Below are positions 9,909-17,900 of a DNA stretch of 22,052 nucleotides, piece by piece. The notes below the pieces were generated by a model, which was not told where the DNA came from, searched no databases, and saw nothing but the letters and a program-made list of their open reading frames with translations. Within the stretch, counting starts at the first letter, position 1. Each line of letters opens with the position of its first letter. The position numbers and the translations under genes are program-made. This stretch comes from a virus. Location: positions 1 through 22,052 of the IMG/VR virus record IMGVR_UViG_3300028837_000559; one strand, 5' to 3'.

Positions 9909-10610
9909 ATGAAGCTACCAAAAGTATCAAAAACAACGAAAATAGGGATTTTATTTGCTATTCTTATAGGGATAATTTTACCTTCCGCAATTTTTATATA
10001 TCAAATACGTATGGATATTCCTATTCAGGAAATCACTGTAAAACCGTCAATTTCTGATAGTATTGTAAAGATCGAATCAGAATACGGCCAGGGATCGGGA
10101 GTTATAGTTGAACGGTCTGATGAGTATATAACGATTTTAACGGCTGCTCATGTTTTAGCTGATCCGGGTTTTGGGTTGACTTTTACAGTTACAGCGGATA
10201 ATGGGTGGTCTGCGGAGATTCTAACAGATTCGATCTATGTGGACACCGCTGTTGATTTGGGGGTATGCAGAGTACCTATTGATGAGAGTTTTACTCTCTC
10301 CGCTGTCCCTATGGGGCAAGGAATTGATTTTGGGGATGCGGTTACAGTAGTTGGATACGGGTTATTTGGTGAAAAGATAACTACTCGTTGCTACATTGCA
10401 GTTCCTCCGACAAAGGGAGAATTGATCCTGGACGGAACTGTTAATCCGGGTAATTCCGGTTGTCCGGTTCTTAACGATAATGATGAAATTGTGGGTATCG
10501 TTGTTGCGAAGATAATCGGTGGGGGATTTGAAGGTATAGGAATTACTCATTCCGTGGATATATGTAAGAATGTGCTTGAACGATACAAGATTCTCAGAGG
10601 GTTAAAATAA
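9909..10610 (+). CDS. Membrane-anchored trypsin-like (S1C, HtrA-type) serine protease
   Basis: A 233-residue protein. Residues 12-32 form a hydrophobic anchor (IGILFAILIGIILPSAIFIY). The protease domain carries the triad in usual order: His81 in LTAAHVL, Asp116 in AVDLGV, and Ser183 in PGNSGCP, preceded by GQGSGVIV, which is typical of HtrA and DegP relatives. There is no PDZ domain; the protein ends soon after the second barrel. The domain should face the periplasm or outside if the anchor is a signal anchor. AGGAG lies 7 nt before the ATG at 9909. The next gene starts within its stop (TAATG). Roles in processing virion or host envelope proteins are possible but not shown. Confidence 0.88.
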   Translation: MKLPKVSKTTKIGILFAILIGIILPSAIFIYQIRMDIPIQEITVKPSISDSIVKIESEYGQGSGVIVERSDEYITILTAAHVLADPGFGLTFTVTADNGWSAEILTDSIYVDTAVDLGVCRVPIDESFTLSAVPMGQGIDFGDAVTVVGYGLFGEKITTRCYIAVPPTKGELILDGTVNPGNSGCPVLNDNDEIVGIVVAKIIGGGFEGIGITHSVDICKNVLERYKILRGLK

Positions 10611-10867
10611 TGAGTAAAGTAAAAACGTGGTATCAAAAACTTCGTAATAAACTTCGTCCGATGGATGAAAGAACAAAGAAATTTCATCAAGAATTAGCAG
10701 ATCAAGCCTTTACTGAAGGCTATACAAGGGGCCACAAAACGGGGGTTGCTGTGGGGTTTGAAGAAGGTAAAATGGCAGGGATCGACATTGGAAATGAATT
10801 AGGGTACGAATCAGGATACCAGGACGGGCGAGTGGATATGGCTCAATATATGCAAAAAGAAGCATGA
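10610..10867 (+). CDS. Glycine-periodic protein (Yae1-like repeat)
   Basis: An 85-residue protein with a basic start (SKVKTWYQKLRNKLRP) and a middle with glycine every four residues (TEGYTRGHKTGVAVGFEEGK, MAGIDIGNELGYESGYQDGR). The pattern resembles the repeated GxxxG sequence of Yae1-type and FliH-type helices, which pack tightly against another helix. It may form a helical dimer or bind a partner. It begins in the protease stop (TAATG), so the two are probably translated together. Confidence 0.72.
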   Translation: MSKVKTWYQKLRNKLRPMDERTKKFHQELADQAFTEGYTRGHKTGVAVGFEEGKMAGIDIGNELGYESGYQDGRVDMAQYMQKEA

Positions 10868-10882
10868 GAGTACATTTAAAAT

Positions 10883-11167
10883 ATGAAAATACAAACTCAT
10901 GTATTTTGTGGACAAAAATATACGATCTGTTTTCACGAAGATTATCACGGATCGTGTGATGTTACTCCGGTAGATAGAAAGCGTTGGGAAATGTTTATTT
11001 TGGCAAAACGTCAAAATACCCGATCATATTTAGATACTGTAATACATGAAGCGATTCACGCTTGCGGATTAAAAAATGAAACTAAAGTAACACAAATGGC
11101 AAAGGATATTTCTCGGTTCCTTTGGAGAATAGGTTTCCGGTTAAAAAATGTCTCGTCCGAAGAATAA
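10883..11167 (+). CDS. Putative zinc metallopeptidase (HExxH)
   Basis: A 94-residue protein with VIHEAIHACG (54-62); His55, Glu56 and His59 form the HExxH zinc site, and Glu66 in KNETKV is a candidate third ligand. The end (ISRFLWRIGFRL) matches what I recall of a small phage family annotated as putative metallopeptidase, in which the domain resembles SprT or ImmA proteases in miniature. The start has only a weak ribosome site, and the frame overlaps the next gene by 20 bases. Whether it has activity or only a structural zinc site cannot be read from sequence. Confidence 0.78.
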   Translation: MKIQTHVFCGQKYTICFHEDYHGSCDVTPVDRKRWEMFILAKRQNTRSYLDTVIHEAIHACGLKNETKVTQMAKDISRFLWRIGFRLKNVSSEE

Positions 11168-11618
11168 TTTTAATTTTCGCTTTGTGATAGACTCAAGAGA
11201 GCAAAAACCGTATCATTTTAAAGAGGATGATATACGGAAGAAGTTAGATACCGGGGATTATTCGATTGAAGAATTAGAAGATTGTATTTGTGTCGAACGA
11301 AAAGAAATCAATGATTTTATTGCTTCTGTTCTTCCGGGTCGGGGTTGGAAACGGTTTCAAAAAGAACTTAAACGGTTACAGGAGTTTGAATTAGCCTGTA
11401 TTATTGTAGAGGCCACTTGGTTTGATATTTGTGAAGGGCATTATCGAAGTGAATTACATCCGAATTCTTTAAAGGGGTTTGTGATGCGGGTTTTAGTAGA
11501 TTATGGAATTCCCATTTATTTTGTATCAAACCGAGCTTATGGAAAAGTATTTGTTGAAAAATGGCTGCAACGAGCAGCTTTAAAATTTCATCCCGTATTA
11601 GTAGGAGAAAACGAATGA
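11148..11618 (+). CDS. ERCC4-type (XPF-family) nuclease
   Basis: A 156-residue single-domain protein with the signature of the ERCC4 nuclease fold: VIDSREQ (13-19, Asp15), LDTGDYS (33-39, Asp37) and CVERKEINDF (48-58, Glu50-Arg51-Lys52). The DSRE, GDY and ERK residues are the metal-binding catalytic set of XPF and Mus81, which cut branched or flap DNA. There is no helix-hairpin-helix tail and no helicase. In this position it may resolve replication or recombination junctions before packaging. The start overlaps the HExxH gene by 20 bases and the stop overlaps the next ATG. Confidence 0.9.
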   Translation: MSRPKNNFNFRFVIDSREQKPYHFKEDDIRKKLDTGDYSIEELEDCICVERKEINDFIASVLPGRGWKRFQKELKRLQEFELACIIVEATWFDICEGHYRSELHPNSLKGFVMRVLVDYGIPIYFVSNRAYGKVFVEKWLQRAALKFHPVLVGENE

Positions 11619-11983
11619 AGGTCGAACCTTTTGGTGGACGAGTATTATTAAAGAAAGATAAACCGAGAACGAGAACAAAAGGTGGAATTCATCTTCCGTC
11701 CGCAGGTAGTCAAGTAGGAGGTATTTCACGGGGTACTATTGTGGAAATTGGAGCCGGTGGACAGAATACCGATGGTGTAACTATTCCGATGCGGGTTAAA
11801 GTCGGGGATCGAGTATTGTTTATTCCCGATTTTGGTAACTCTCAGTTGAAAATTGCAGAGGAAGAACATTATATTTTACCAGAAGACGGAATACTTGCTA
11901 TACTTTCAAATGAAAGTGAAGATGAGTTAGGGGAAGTGTTAGAAGTTGAATCGGTAAAAGTACCGAGGATTTTAAAACATTAA
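11615..11983 (+). CDS. GroES-like co-chaperonin (Cpn10 family)
   Basis: A 122-residue protein that follows Cpn10 from end to end: KVEPFGGRVLLKK, the mobile-loop tripeptide region KGGIHLPS, then RGTIVEIGAGG, VKVGDRVLFIPDFGN and LPEDGILAIL. In GroES the loop reads GGIVL; here it reads GGIHL, so the residues that touch GroEL are mostly kept. About 25 charged C-terminal residues are extra. Phage T4 gp31 and related proteins replace host GroES so that the capsid protein can fold in GroEL, and a like role is likely here since the head genes lie downstream. GGAG precedes the ATG at 11615, which is better than earlier in-frame starts inside the nuclease gene. Confidence 0.92.
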   Translation: MKVEPFGGRVLLKKDKPRTRTKGGIHLPSAGSQVGGISRGTIVEIGAGGQNTDGVTIPMRVKVGDRVLFIPDFGNSQLKIAEEEHYILPEDGILAILSNESEDELGEVLEVESVKVPRILKH

Positions 11984-11994
11984 AAGGATAAAAA

Positions 11995-12354
11995 ATGGAA
12001 ACGTATTTGTCAGATAATAAAGGCCATAGAATTTCAGCCGATCCATATATGGTGCATCCGGTATTAGCAAGCGGTATTAAAGTAACTTTAACAAATGCCG
12101 ATGCAAATTATACTCAGACATTATTAGCCGGAGCAACTTATAGAATTATATGCCATAAGACTGCTGCTGCTTCCCATGACGTTGTATTTGCAAGTGTTAC
12201 CGGAACCGCCGTTACTGATGCAAATAAAGAATGGTCTTTTCCGCTTGGTCAAAATGGGCTTATTACTATGCCAAAAGATAAGACTACATTGAATCTTGCT
12301 TCGACTTTGGCGGCGGTAGAAGTTTATTTGGTTCAATTGGATATGACAATCTAA
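11995..12354 (+). CDS. Hypothetical beta-rich protein, possible virion component
   Basis: A 119-residue protein rich in Ala, Thr and Val with alternating strand-like segments (GIKVTLTNADANYTQTLLAG, then HDVVFASVTGTAVTDANKEW). It has no charged helices and looks like a jelly-roll or other beta sandwich, as in head decoration or fibre proteins. AAAGGAT precedes the ATG. The stop shares a base with the next ATG. No family is recognised. Confidence 0.7.
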   Translation: METYLSDNKGHRISADPYMVHPVLASGIKVTLTNADANYTQTLLAGATYRIICHKTAAASHDVVFASVTGTAVTDANKEWSFPLGQNGLITMPKDKTTLNLASTLAAVEVYLVQLDMTI

Positions 12355-12659
12355 TGACCTTTACAGAATTAATTCAACAAGTTGCGGAAGAACGAAATGA
12401 AAAGGGTTCTCTTGATACAAACCAAGAGAGACTTGTTCGTGATCTGTGGAAATTAGCTATCGGTTGGACAGATAAAATTGTGAAGCCGGGGGAGATTGTA
12501 CAAACGTACCATCCTCCAGTTAAATGGGCGGCTCAATTGGTGGTGGAGTTAGTGCAAACCGATGGATCGGAAGATCAAGATAAAGCCACGCATGAGTTAT
12601 TAAAGGATTTGAAGAAACTGGTGGAAGCGAATAAGTTGAATGATGAGTTTTTAGAGTAA
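12354..12659 (+). CDS. Hypothetical helical protein just before the terminase
   Basis: A 101-residue helical protein (MTFTELIQQVAEERNEKGSL, DTNQERLVRDLWKLAIGWTD, then HPPVKWAAQLVVELVQTDG). Its place directly upstream of the large terminase subunit is where many phages keep the small subunit, but no helix-turn-helix is obvious, so that identity is only a possibility. It begins by TAATG coupling. Confidence 0.68.
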   Translation: MTFTELIQQVAEERNEKGSLDTNQERLVRDLWKLAIGWTDKIVKPGEIVQTYHPPVKWAAQLVVELVQTDGSEDQDKATHELLKDLKKLVEANKLNDEFLE

Positions 12660-12693
12660 ATTTTTTTATCTCGAAAATGTAGTTATAGGACGT

Positions 12694-14634
12694 ATGACAT
12701 TTTTAGCAACACAACCTGTTTTATCTGAACCGTTTCCCGATGTACCAGAAATATGGAAATGTCCGGTTACTGGATTAAAAGTTCCAAAGGCTTTTGATAA
12801 GAATTTAGAATACCGGAAAAGAATATTGGAACGAGCAGAAAAAGACAACGGGTTGCAAAAAGAATTATTGTCCGCTTGCACTCTTTCACGCCTTTATTGG
12901 TTGAATACTTTTGGATGGACATTCTCTCCGCATTTATTTATTAACGGAGAAAAACGCCCGAATCCTTATCCGCATCAGCCATTTATCTCTTGGGATATTC
13001 AGGATTTTGCATTTAATGAACTAGGGGATGCGATTGATAATGGAAAATCTTTGGGAATTGATAAGAGTCGGCAAATGGGAGTATCGTGGTTAATTATTGC
13101 GGTACTTTCGCATTTATGGCTCTTTTACCCCGATCAGAAAATTGCAGAATTAAGTCGTATTGAAGATTTTGTAGATATGCCGGGGGAGGATAAATGTTTA
13201 TTTTGGAAACATGATTATATTCATACCCGCCTTCCGCAATGGATGTGTCCGCCTGCGTGTTTACCGGGCCAAAAGAATCGGGTGAGTATGCGGATTTCAA
13301 ATGTGTGGAATGGAAGTTTGATTTCTGGAGAAGCGACTACAAAAAATGCTGCAAGGGGTGGAACAAAATCGGTAGTGTTTACCGATGAATTCGGAGCTTG
13401 TGAAAATGGGGATGCGATGATTCGGGCTTTAGGAGAAGCGGCTTGTTGCTGGTTAGTAAATAGTACACCGGTAGCCGGGTCCGCTTATTCTCGATTAGTA
13501 CAATCGGGAAAGATCAAGTTTATTAAAGTTCCTTGGTGGGAACATCCGGGTAAAGGAAAAAATCGATATATTCAATATAATGAAGTTATTCAAAAGTGGG
13601 AAATTCGATCTCCTTGGTACGATAAAGAAGAAGAAGAACATGATCGAGCATATATGGCTGAAACACATGACATGGATCATCTGTTAGCCGGTCAAACCTT
13701 TTTTGATAACCAAATCTTTGAACAGCATAAACTTAAATTTGGGCGTCCGCCACAAACGACTTATGAGGTAAAATTTAAAGAGGGCATTGCAAACGACCAA
13801 ATTCCTAAGTTATTGTCAATGCGAACTGCAAATGAAATTGAAGCAACCTCGGATCGAAAAGGAAAATTGAGTCTTTGGTGTAATCTCACCGAAGATCGAA
13901 ACGAAAAATTTCGACCGGATCAGTCAGTTGAATATACATTTGGTATTGATATTAGTAAAGGACAGGGAGCTAGTAATTCAGTGGTTGCTGTTTATAATTC
14001 CGATACAGGGAAAAAAGTAGGAGAGTGGGTTGATTGTAATACTCCCGCTTACCGATTTGCTCGACTTACTGTAGCCCTTGCTCTTTGGTTTGGTGGACGT
14101 AATCCACGACAACTTCCTTTAATCATTTGGGATGCAAATGGCGATCCAGGAATTGAATTTCGGGATGTGTTGATTTCAGAATTGCATTATCCTTTTTATT
14201 ATAAAGATGAAACGTTGGGGCAGGAAACCACGAAGAAAAAGAAAACTCTAGGTTTTCATGCGGATCGAACGAAAAAAGTAGCTTTATTGAGTTATTATCA
14301 AAGTTGTATTGCTAACGAAACGATTGAAAATTACAACGTGCTTTCACTTGATGAGACTAAAACTTTTATTAAGTTTAATGATGGAAGTGTTGGTCCGGCT
14401 CAATTCGCAGCAGAAAAAGGTGGAGCTAGATTAGCTCACGGGGATCGAACTTCTGCTGATGCTCTTGCTACTTGGGGGATGAAATCGAAATCAAGAAGAA
14501 GAACAAATCCTGGTGGACAAGCTCCCGTGAATAGTTGGCAAGGTCGATTTAATCAACACGCTAAAATAAAAAAAGAACGACAAAGCGATTTGACTTCTTA
14601 TCAATGGAATAGGAGACTGCAAGGTGTCAGATAA
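12694..14634 (+). CDS. terL: Terminase large subunit (packaging ATPase and nuclease)
   Basis: A 646-residue protein that pumps DNA into the prohead and cuts it. The ATPase half has a Walker A variant KSRQMGVSW (124-132), a Walker B strand VVFTDE (227-232) and the NAARGGTKS stretch (218-226) before it. The nuclease half has three acidic centres in RNase H-like order: Asp419 in GIDISKG, Asp480 in IIWDANGD, and Asp584 or Asp589 in HGDRTSADALA. The length fits the family. The ATG follows TTATAGGACGT, a copy of the dispersed TTATMGGAC motif that also serves as a weak ribosome site. The last 11 bases overlap the portal gene. Confidence 0.95.
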   Translation: MTFLATQPVLSEPFPDVPEIWKCPVTGLKVPKAFDKNLEYRKRILERAEKDNGLQKELLSACTLSRLYWLNTFGWTFSPHLFINGEKRPNPYPHQPFISWDIQDFAFNELGDAIDNGKSLGIDKSRQMGVSWLIIAVLSHLWLFYPDQKIAELSRIEDFVDMPGEDKCLFWKHDYIHTRLPQWMCPPACLPGQKNRVSMRISNVWNGSLISGEATTKNAARGGTKSVVFTDEFGACENGDAMIRALGEAACCWLVNSTPVAGSAYSRLVQSGKIKFIKVPWWEHPGKGKNRYIQYNEVIQKWEIRSPWYDKEEEEHDRAYMAETHDMDHLLAGQTFFDNQIFEQHKLKFGRPPQTTYEVKFKEGIANDQIPKLLSMRTANEIEATSDRKGKLSLWCNLTEDRNEKFRPDQSVEYTFGIDISKGQGASNSVVAVYNSDTGKKVGEWVDCNTPAYRFARLTVALALWFGGRNPRQLPLIIWDANGDPGIEFRDVLISELHYPFYYKDETLGQETTKKKKTLGFHADRTKKVALLSYYQSCIANETIENYNVLSLDETKTFIKFNDGSVGPAQFAAEKGGARLAHGDRTSADALATWGMKSKSRRRTNPGGQAPVNSWQGRFNQHAKIKKERQSDLTSYQWNRRLQGVR

Positions 14635-16360
14635 GAAAATTAGTCCTGCGGCACTACAAGATGCGATTGAATCTTCTGGAAATAGGCTTCGAGCTTTTCG
14701 ACAAGCCCGTGCATTATTTGTTAAAGAATATGTCGGACAGTATTATATGAATATCCCGGAATATCAGGGACAGAAACCTTTGAATCTTATTCATTCCGCT
14801 CTCCGGGCTATTATTCCGAATATTGTAATGAAGAACCCCCAATTTCATATTTCTACAGAAAATACTGAACTATGGAATCGAGCCGATTCTTTAACTTCAG
14901 ATGTTAATTCAGCAATTCAACAAATGCACTTTAGCGATACTATCCGGGCTACGATGGTCGATGCCTTTTTTGGTTTTGGGGTATTTCACACAGCATTACA
15001 TGCAACCGATACATTTTTAACAGTTAATGATATGCGGCTCGATCCAGGGCGTATTATGACTGAACGGATTGATCTCGACGACCTAATTTTTGATCCGACG
15101 TCGACTCGTTTTCTTTTTACGGACGGAGCATTTTTAGGACACTTCACCCGCGTACCCCGACAACGACTATTAGATAAAGACGGATATGAACATGATATTT
15201 TGAAACAAATTCCAAATGCTTCTGAGCAACGGATGAAACAGAATTTAGTTTCAGATATATCAAAAGTTCGACAGCATGGGTGGGAATTTTCGGAACTTCG
15301 GGATTTGATTGATGTCGCTTGTTTGTACTTTCCGAAACAACAAGCGGTTATGTTGCTTCCCGACCCGAAAGCCGTTCGATCTGATAAACCTATTTTTATG
15401 ACAGATTATCATGGACCGGATGGTGGGCCATACGATTTCTTAACATTTAGCCAACCCGTTCCGAATAACCCGTTTCCCGTTGCTCCGGTTAGTCTTTGGT
15501 ATGACATGCACAATTGCGCAAATGATATATTTCGTAAGGCGATGTCTCAGGCATTACGGCAAAAAGATGGAATGGTTTATAACCCGCTTCATGCGGATAC
15601 AGCACAGGATGTTGTAGATTCTAAAGATGGGTTTACGGTAGCCGGTGATCCGTCGGGTCTTAAAGAATTTTCTATCGGAGGCCAAAATCCCAAAAATATG
15701 GAATTTACCGGGGCTTGTCAAACCTGGTTTAATTATTTAGCCGGAAATCCTGAAATGTTAGCGGGGTTACAAACCCAACAAGAAACTGCTACAGCAGCCC
15801 AAATTCAATCTGGTCAAGCGAATATTTCAATTCAAGATTCTACTTTTCTAACTGAACAAAGCGTTGAAAGTATTGGTTATAAAATTGCATGGCATCTTAT
15901 TGATGATCCGCTTAATATTGAATATTCTAAAACCGATTGGTTAGAATTTATGTTTGAATTGGTGGCTCGATCAATGATTAAACTTGATCCGCAAATTCGA
16001 GCAAGACGAATTCAAGAATTTTTTGCAAATGTAATTCCACAAATTGCTAATGCAACTATGATGTTTACACAGATGGGAATTCCATTTAATGTTCAAGAAG
16101 CAATGATTTCTGTAGCAGAATCTTTAGGAATCGAAAATGAAATTGCCCGGATTTTGAATGATCCGTATATTACACAGAAAATGCAAAATGCAATGGCGAT
16201 GGGACCAGCAAAAGCTAGTAAGGCTACAGGAACAACGAATATGTCGGGTGGCGGGGTAGCGGCTCCCGGAGCCTCTAGTCCCATGACCGTTCCTACCGCC
16301 CCCCAAGAACAAAACCAAATAGCTCAACAGGCATCGGGGCAAGTTGGATTCGGAGGATAA
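14624..16360 (+). CDS. Portal protein
   Basis: A 578-residue protein whose place after the large terminase subunit and before the scaffold, and whose content, fit a portal, the ring through which DNA passes. The N-terminal part (QARALFVKEYVGQYYMNIPE, then NLIHSALRAIIPNIVMKNP) is the usual start of podovirus-like portals, and the C-terminal 60 residues are a flexible Gly-, Ala- and Gln-rich tail. The start is GTG at 14624, with AGGAG 8 nt upstream, and overlaps the terminase end by 11 bases. Confidence 0.9.
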   Translation: MSDKKISPAALQDAIESSGNRLRAFRQARALFVKEYVGQYYMNIPEYQGQKPLNLIHSALRAIIPNIVMKNPQFHISTENTELWNRADSLTSDVNSAIQQMHFSDTIRATMVDAFFGFGVFHTALHATDTFLTVNDMRLDPGRIMTERIDLDDLIFDPTSTRFLFTDGAFLGHFTRVPRQRLLDKDGYEHDILKQIPNASEQRMKQNLVSDISKVRQHGWEFSELRDLIDVACLYFPKQQAVMLLPDPKAVRSDKPIFMTDYHGPDGGPYDFLTFSQPVPNNPFPVAPVSLWYDMHNCANDIFRKAMSQALRQKDGMVYNPLHADTAQDVVDSKDGFTVAGDPSGLKEFSIGGQNPKNMEFTGACQTWFNYLAGNPEMLAGLQTQQETATAAQIQSGQANISIQDSTFLTEQSVESIGYKIAWHLIDDPLNIEYSKTDWLEFMFELVARSMIKLDPQIRARRIQEFFANVIPQIANATMMFTQMGIPFNVQEAMISVAESLGIENEIARILNDPYITQKMQNAMAMGPAKASKATGTTNMSGGGVAAPGASSPMTVPTAPQEQNQIAQQASGQVGFGG

Positions 16361-16361
16361 T

Positions 16362-16742
16362 ATGCCGATTTATTCTTTTAAATGTAAAACTTGTGGACGA
16401 ACATTGGATAGTTATCGGACTATGGCGGATTCTGATAAAGAGTGTACTTGTGAATGTGGGGCACTTATGATCCGCGATTTTCAAAACGGAAAACCCCATG
16501 TTACTCCCGAACGATATTCTCATGCGATTGTGAGTGATGCCCTGGGAATTCACCCCGATCAAACAGCGGAACATCAAGCGGTTTATCCAAATATCCCGGT
16601 TACTCCAACCGGACAATTAGTTTTTGAAAGTTACAAAGAACACGAGAACTATTTAAAAGAAAATGGGTTTCAATTTAAACCCCGTAAAAGAAAAATAAGG
16701 GGAACAGTTACTAAAGTTTCTGAAATGTCAACCCCGCGTTAA
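16362..16742 (+). CDS. FmdB-like zinc-ribbon protein
   Basis: A 126-residue protein beginning MPIYSFKCKTCGRTLDSYRT, the typical start of FmdB-type zinc ribbons, with CKTC (8-11) and CTCECG (28-33) as zinc ligands. After the first 50 residues it is basic, with a Pro-rich middle and tail (FKPRKRKIRGTVTKV). GGAGG precedes the ATG at 16362, 2 nt after the portal stop; an earlier in-frame start inside the portal gene lacks such a site. Small zinc-ribbon genes at this site between portal and scaffold occur in other phages; their function is not known. Confidence 0.82.
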   Translation: MPIYSFKCKTCGRTLDSYRTMADSDKECTCECGALMIRDFQNGKPHVTPERYSHAIVSDALGIHPDQTAEHQAVYPNIPVTPTGQLVFESYKEHENYLKENGFQFKPRKRKIRGTVTKVSEMSTPR

Positions 16743-16754
16743 AAGGAGAAAATT

Positions 16755-17876
16755 ATGCCAGAAGAAGTGCAACAAACTGAAACAGTACAAGAAGGAGTTG
16801 AAGGAGAAACTCTCGGAACTCCCTCGGATACTGTTGTTGATGAACAAAAGGTTACAGATGCGTTGAAATCGAAGGTTCCTGGATTTTTTAATACCGAGGT
16901 AGAAGCTCTTATTGAAGGATCGGAAGTTGATGAATCAAACGGAGAATCTACCCCTGCCGAAGAATCGGGCCAAGTCGAATCACAAACTGTAACAGAAAAT
17001 ACTAACCAAGCAAAAGAAACAGAAACGAAACCGGAAGAAGGTGAAAAAGAAACCAAAAATAAAACCGAAATACCAGAAGCTCATGCACGGGCATTAGAGC
17101 ATGTTGGATGGAAACCAGAGGATATTCAAAAGCTACATGAAGCTGATCCAACTTTGTTACAAGATACGGCAAAACGAGCTTATGATGCCGATCAACGATC
17201 TAATCAATTGTATCGACAAGCTGGACAGAATTTGTTGGGGGGTACAACAGATACTTCACAACAGGAAACTACATCTGAACAGAAAGTTGTCGATGTTGCA
17301 AAACTTCGAGAACAATATACCGATGCAGACGGAGAAGTTTCTGATACTGTTAAGCCGCTTCTTGATGCGGTGGAAGCAATGTCACAACAGGTTCAACAGT
17401 TATCTACCGGACAACAGCAAATTGTTCAACAGGTAACAGCAAAGCAACAAGCAGAGCAAGAACAAACGACTAAGGAACTTCGGCAGGAATTAGATCAATT
17501 TTTGGGGGGGGTGCAATCTACAGGATATAAAGAATTTTATGGTGATTCTTGGGATTCTGCTGCCCCCACACAGATACAAAATCGGATAACTCTATCTCGT
17601 GAAGCTGGAATTGTTAGTGCTGGTATGTACGCCTATGGAGACGATATAACTTATCCAGAAGCTCTTAGTCGTGCTCATTCTCTTTTGGTAGCTCCTTTGG
17701 TTGAAAGAAAAATAATTGATGGTATAAAAGGAACTTTACAAAAACGAAGTAACAATTTAGTTTTGGATGTTGCATCTACGCAGCAGAGCCAGTCTGATAA
17801 AGCGGGTAAAAAATCATCCCCGACAGGAAGCCCGGCTAAAGTTGCGGAAGTAATGCGAAAAATAGGTTTGACATAA
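16755..17876 (+). CDS. Scaffolding protein
   Basis: A 373-residue highly acidic protein, Glu-, Gln- and Thr-rich at the start (residues 1-100), with a helical core at about 102-150 (HARALEHVGWKPEDIQKLHE) and long Gln-rich coiled-coil stretches (AMSQQVQQLSTGQQQIVQQV), ending in a basic segment (DKAGKKSSPTGSPAKVAEVM, then RKIGLT). Charge, coiled coil, basic C-terminus and the place between portal and capsid gene fit a scaffold that directs prohead assembly, as in P22, where the basic C-terminus binds coat protein. AAGGAGAAAATT precedes the ATG. A run of eight G (17504-17511) lies within the gene. Confidence 0.85.
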   Translation: MPEEVQQTETVQEGVEGETLGTPSDTVVDEQKVTDALKSKVPGFFNTEVEALIEGSEVDESNGESTPAEESGQVESQTVTENTNQAKETETKPEEGEKETKNKTEIPEAHARALEHVGWKPEDIQKLHEADPTLLQDTAKRAYDADQRSNQLYRQAGQNLLGGTTDTSQQETTSEQKVVDVAKLREQYTDADGEVSDTVKPLLDAVEAMSQQVQQLSTGQQQIVQQVTAKQQAEQEQTTKELRQELDQFLGGVQSTGYKEFYGDSWDSAAPTQIQNRITLSREAGIVSAGMYAYGDDITYPEALSRAHSLLVAPLVERKIIDGIKGTLQKRSNNLVLDVASTQQSQSDKAGKKSSPTGSPAKVAEVMRKIGLT

Positions 17877-17900
17877 CATAAAGATAAGTGAGGTTAAATT

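Noticed and set aside
10174-10205. TTGACT followed by GATAAT inside the protease gene as a promoter
   Set aside because: The spacer is 15 bp at best, no start follows, and it lies inside a conserved coding region.
12354-12659. Assignment as terminase small subunit
   Set aside because: Position fits but no DNA-binding motif or family pattern is visible, so it is left as hypothetical.
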